NCBI GenBank assembly: GCA_903832105.1
Contig: CAILAO010000168.1
Coordinates: 1 to 7,477 of the forward strand
DNA from: an uncultured Pseudomonadota bacterium
GTDB lineage: Bacteria; Bdellovibrionota_B; Oligoflexia; Oligoflexales; CAILAO01
DNA: 7,477 bases
Direction: 5' to 3'
The notes beneath the pieces were generated by a model that ran no database searches, was not told the DNA's origin, and worked only from the letters and a program-made list of their open reading frames with translations. Position numbers and translations under genes: made by a program. The stretch's first letter is position 1, and each line of letters opens with the position of its first letter. Of the stretch, positions 5,785 through 7,477 are shown piece by piece.

Positions 5785-7477
5785 TCACCACGAGACGACG
5801 ACTAGGCCGTTGCCGCCGACCGTGGCAGGTCCCCCGCCGACCCCGATGCCTGCCGCATAACTCGGATCACCGGTGTTGGGTGGAGCGGTCCCGCTGCCCG
5901 CCGTCAAGACACCGTTGACTACAGAAGTAGCGGAGACATATCCTGAACCGCCACCACCGCCAGCCATTGTATTGGACTCGGAGTAGCCGCCTGCAGATCC
6001 ACCAAAGTATCCACCGCCGCCACCGCCGCCATAACTCATCCCCATCACACCGCCCACCAATGCACCAGCAGAGGCGCAGATCCCTACATCACTCGATGGA
6101 TTGGCTCCAGCGCTTACTTGTGACCCGCCTTTTCCGACATAACCGGTTTTGCCGTCGTATGCCGACACGCCGTCGGGAGCCGTTGACCCGCCGCCTGCGC
6201 CGCCCACGTTGCCGGTGCCAGCGCGGGATGAACCGCCGCCGCCGCCGCCGCCAGCAATAATGATAGCCCGCGCTTGGGCTCCTGTCTGCGGAGTACCTCC
6301 GGAAAATACAAGCCCGGTCCCGGTAAAGAGCCCGGAGAGTCCTCCTCCGTTGCCTGCATAACGGTTGTCGCTGCCTGCGCAAGAGCTAGCACCACCGCCC
6401 CCATAGGAGAAGGTGGTTGAATTCACCAACCCGCCCCGCCCCACGACGACAGTCAACGTCGATCCCCCAAGAATAGGCACCGTTCCCGAAGTATACCCGC
6501 CACCGCCTGCGTTGGCACCATAAGACCATCCGCCGACCGTACCGCCGCCCCCACCTGCGCCCCACATCTTGACGGTCAATGAGTTGCAGCCTGTTGGGAC
6601 CGTAAAACTCTGATCGGCTCCAGTATAGGCAAAAGTCTGGGAGCCATGAGCGCATACGACGAGTGCCTGCCATCCGCTGCCATTGCAATACTCCATCGCG
6701 TGGGTTGTATAATTGTACCGCATAGTTCCTTCGCCGTTCGCTTGACCGCTGCCACACGTCGTCACGGCTGTGCTGCTGCCGGCGCGGATGCCACCGGTAA
6801 CGTCGAGGGCAACGCCTGGCGCAGTTGTGCCAATGCCAACGTTGCCAGTGTTTGTTATACGTAACCATTCGGTGGCTGCGCCACCTCCGTTATTGGTGCC
6901 AAACGCTAAGGAACCAACGGCGGCACTCCATGCATGAGAAGTATTTATAGACCAGATTGCAGCAACGTCGTTGCCGTTAGCGCTAACAAACGCTATATTG
7001 TTGTAGTTACCAGAAGTTGCACTGCTATTTTGAATAGTGATGCGGTTCGAATTGTAGTAGGCACCAGTATTTGTTGAAGCTCTAATAAATTCGGTTGTGT
7101 TAGCAAAATTAGCTGCATCAGCAGAACTGGAAACAGTTAACTTTGAACCTGGCGCGGTTGAGCCAATGCCAACGTTGCCGTTGGCAGCATCATCGTTGAA
7201 CACTAGCGTCGAGGCTCGGAGATAGAGTGGAAGAAAGTTATGTCCCGTCCGGTCATATGCGGTAACCACGCCTTTTGTTCCCGTGTATATGATCTCCGTC
7301 CCGGAGCCGCTCACCGGCACCGTTTGAGTTGTGGAGCGAATAGTGCCGGCGGCATCTAGGATGGCCGAAGGTGTGGTAGTGCCGATGCCGACATTGCCAG
7401 AATCATCGATCACCACACTCGAATTCTGTGCAAGTTTTCCAGTCGTCCCATCAAACCTAGCAATTGCATTGTCAGTA
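5785..7477 (-). CDS. Phage-tail-fibre-like surface adhesin with polyglycine tip (C-terminal part, 5' end outside window)
   Basis: The frame is open to the right edge, so only the last 563 residues are visible and the true start lies outside. A GTG at 7416 is internal, because family sequence continues upstream of it (NAIARFDGTTGKLAQNS). Residue numbers count from the edge. The stalk shows three GNVGIG modules (27-32, 100-105, 211-216), each followed by T/S-x-x-P and a beta-strand such as ALDVTGGIRAG. These are typical of trimeric fibre proteins of phages and of Bdellovibrio-type surface fibres. Next comes a collar, GEGTMRYNYTTHAMEYCNGSGWQALVVC split across 248-275. From about 277 to the end the sequence is a glycine-rich domain starting QTFAYTGADQSFTVPTGCNSLTVKMWGAG, with Gly runs of 4-7 at 308-312, 323-327, 359-362, 409-415, 483-489 and 506-510. 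It ends GNGLVVVSW. No S74 endosialidase-type chaperone is present. Role by inference: surface or tail adhesin binding a host or prey ligand through the Gly-rich tip. Confidence 0.85.
   Translation of the reverse strand, partial: TDNAIARFDGTTGKLAQNSSVVIDDSGNVGIGTTTPSAILDAAGTIRSTTQTVPVSGSGTEIIYTGTKGVVTAYDRTGHNFLPLYLRASTLVFNDDAANGNVGIGSTAPGSKLTVSSSADAANFANTTEFIRASTNTGAYYNSNRITIQNSSATSGNYNNIAFVSANGNDVAAIWSINTSHAWSAAVGSLAFGTNNGGGAATEWLRITNTGNVGIGTTAPGVALDVTGGIRAGSSTAVTTCGSGQANGEGTMRYNYTTHAMEYCNGSGWQALVVCAHGSQTFAYTGADQSFTVPTGCNSLTVKMWGAGGGGGTVGGWSYGANAGGGGYTSGTVPILGGSTLTVVVGRGGLVNSTTFSYGGGGASSCAGSDNRYAGNGGGLSGLFTGTGLVFSGGTPQTGAQARAIIIAGGGGGGGSSRAGTGNVGGAGGGSTAPDGVSAYDGKTGYVGKGGSQVSAGANPSSDVGICASAGALVGGVMGMSYGGGGGGGYFGGSAGGYSESNTMAGGGGGSGYVSATSVVNGVLTAGSGTAPPNTGDPSYAAGIGVGGGPATVGGNGLVVVSW
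5788..6648 (-). other. Region encoding the polyglycine-rich C-terminal tip domain
   Basis: It encodes about 287 residues with Gly runs separated by hydrophobic or Ser/Thr-rich strands (for example TLTVVVG, AIIIAGG, NGLVVVSW). The opening (FTVPTGCNSLTVKMWGAGGGGG) is the usual start of 'glycine-rich domain' proteins and phage adhesins. In phage adhesins such as gp38 of S16-like T4 relatives, stacked polyglycine-II helices present receptor-binding loops. The same arrangement here is an inference from composition. The stretch is richer in GC than the surrounding genes because of Gly and Ala/Pro codons. Confidence 0.7.
6233..6252. repeat. Perfect CCG trinucleotide tract within the fibre tip
   Basis: Twenty bases of uninterrupted CCG units encode seven consecutive glycines on the minus strand. 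Neighbouring Gly runs use mixed codons (for example 6010-6030). Triplet slippage here would change the Gly-run length without a frameshift. Confidence 0.8.
6815..6846 (-). repeat. GNVGIG module repeat, copy A
   Basis: This 32-nt segment is identical at 30 positions to copy B at 7148-7179. It encodes GNVGIGTTAPG. A more diverged third copy lies at about 7370-7398. Conservation at the DNA level, not just the protein level, suggests recent duplication or exchange between modules. Confidence 0.75.
7148..7179 (-). repeat. GNVGIG module repeat, copy B
   Basis: Partner of 6815-6846 with two mismatches over 32 nt. It encodes GNVGIGSTAPG. The intervening stretch (about 6860-7140) is visibly richer in AT than the sequence on either side, as expected if a cassette had been inserted between homologous module ends. 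Confidence 0.75.

Noticed and set aside
6000..6260. Glycine/CCG-rich stretch as a possible CRISPR-like or tandem repeat array
   Set aside because: The repetition follows glycine codons within one open frame; there are no regularly spaced identical units with unique spacers.
5967..6361. Plus-strand Arg-rich and Pro-rich open frames opposite the fibre tip
   Set aside because: They arise from the antisense of GC-rich glycine codons; Pro and Arg runs are the expected artefact.
6386..6868. Minus-strand frame of 160 codons inside the fibre gene
   Set aside because: The Arg/Trp-rich translation is the shifted frame of Gly-rich GGN codons, not a real protein.

Overview
The window looks like chromosomal DNA of a Gram-negative bacterium with many exported envelope proteins. 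Every gene that can be read here carries a signal peptide or lipobox, except the edge-truncated fibre gene whose N-terminus lies outside. The fibre gene has the phage-tail-fibre-like GNVGIG architecture that is abundant in Bdellovibrionota (Bdellovibrio and relatives). A beta-barrel with a C-terminal Phe and several lipoproteins fit the same kind of organism. This taxonomic guess is an inference; no rRNA or other marker gene is present.

Layout from left to right. Positions 1-97 hold nothing I can support. Positions 98-1540 (minus) encode an exported DUF3604/PHP-like putative metallohydrolase. A 284-bp divergent intergenic region (1541-1824) holds candidate promoters for both flanking genes and a good inverted repeat (1682-1707). 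Positions 1825-3159 (plus) encode a 444-residue lipoprotein of unknown function. It runs tail-to-tail into a minus-strand pair: a DUF3570-like outer-membrane beta-barrel (3156-4172) and a small DUF4266-like lipoprotein with a Cys-rich Gly tail (4179-4430). The two convergent stop codons share four bases. This pair looks like one operon, with a consensus-like promoter directly in front of the lipoprotein. Next upstream on the minus strand is an exported metallo-beta-lactamase-fold protein of the NAPE-PLD/UlaG type (4504-5634). Finally, 5785 to the right edge (minus) is the C-terminal 563 residues of a fibre/adhesin. It has three GNVGIG modules followed by a cysteine-containing collar and a polyglycine-rich tip of about 287 residues. 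The gene continues beyond the window.

How the genes may work together: the DUF4266-DUF3570 pair is the only clear functional unit. The others look like independent envelope genes: two putative periplasmic metallohydrolases, one orphan lipoprotein and one surface or phage-like fibre. The most interesting elements are the polyglycine-tipped mosaic fibre and the minimal DUF4266/DUF3570 pair. No RNA genes, insertion sequences, integrases or CRISPR arrays were seen.
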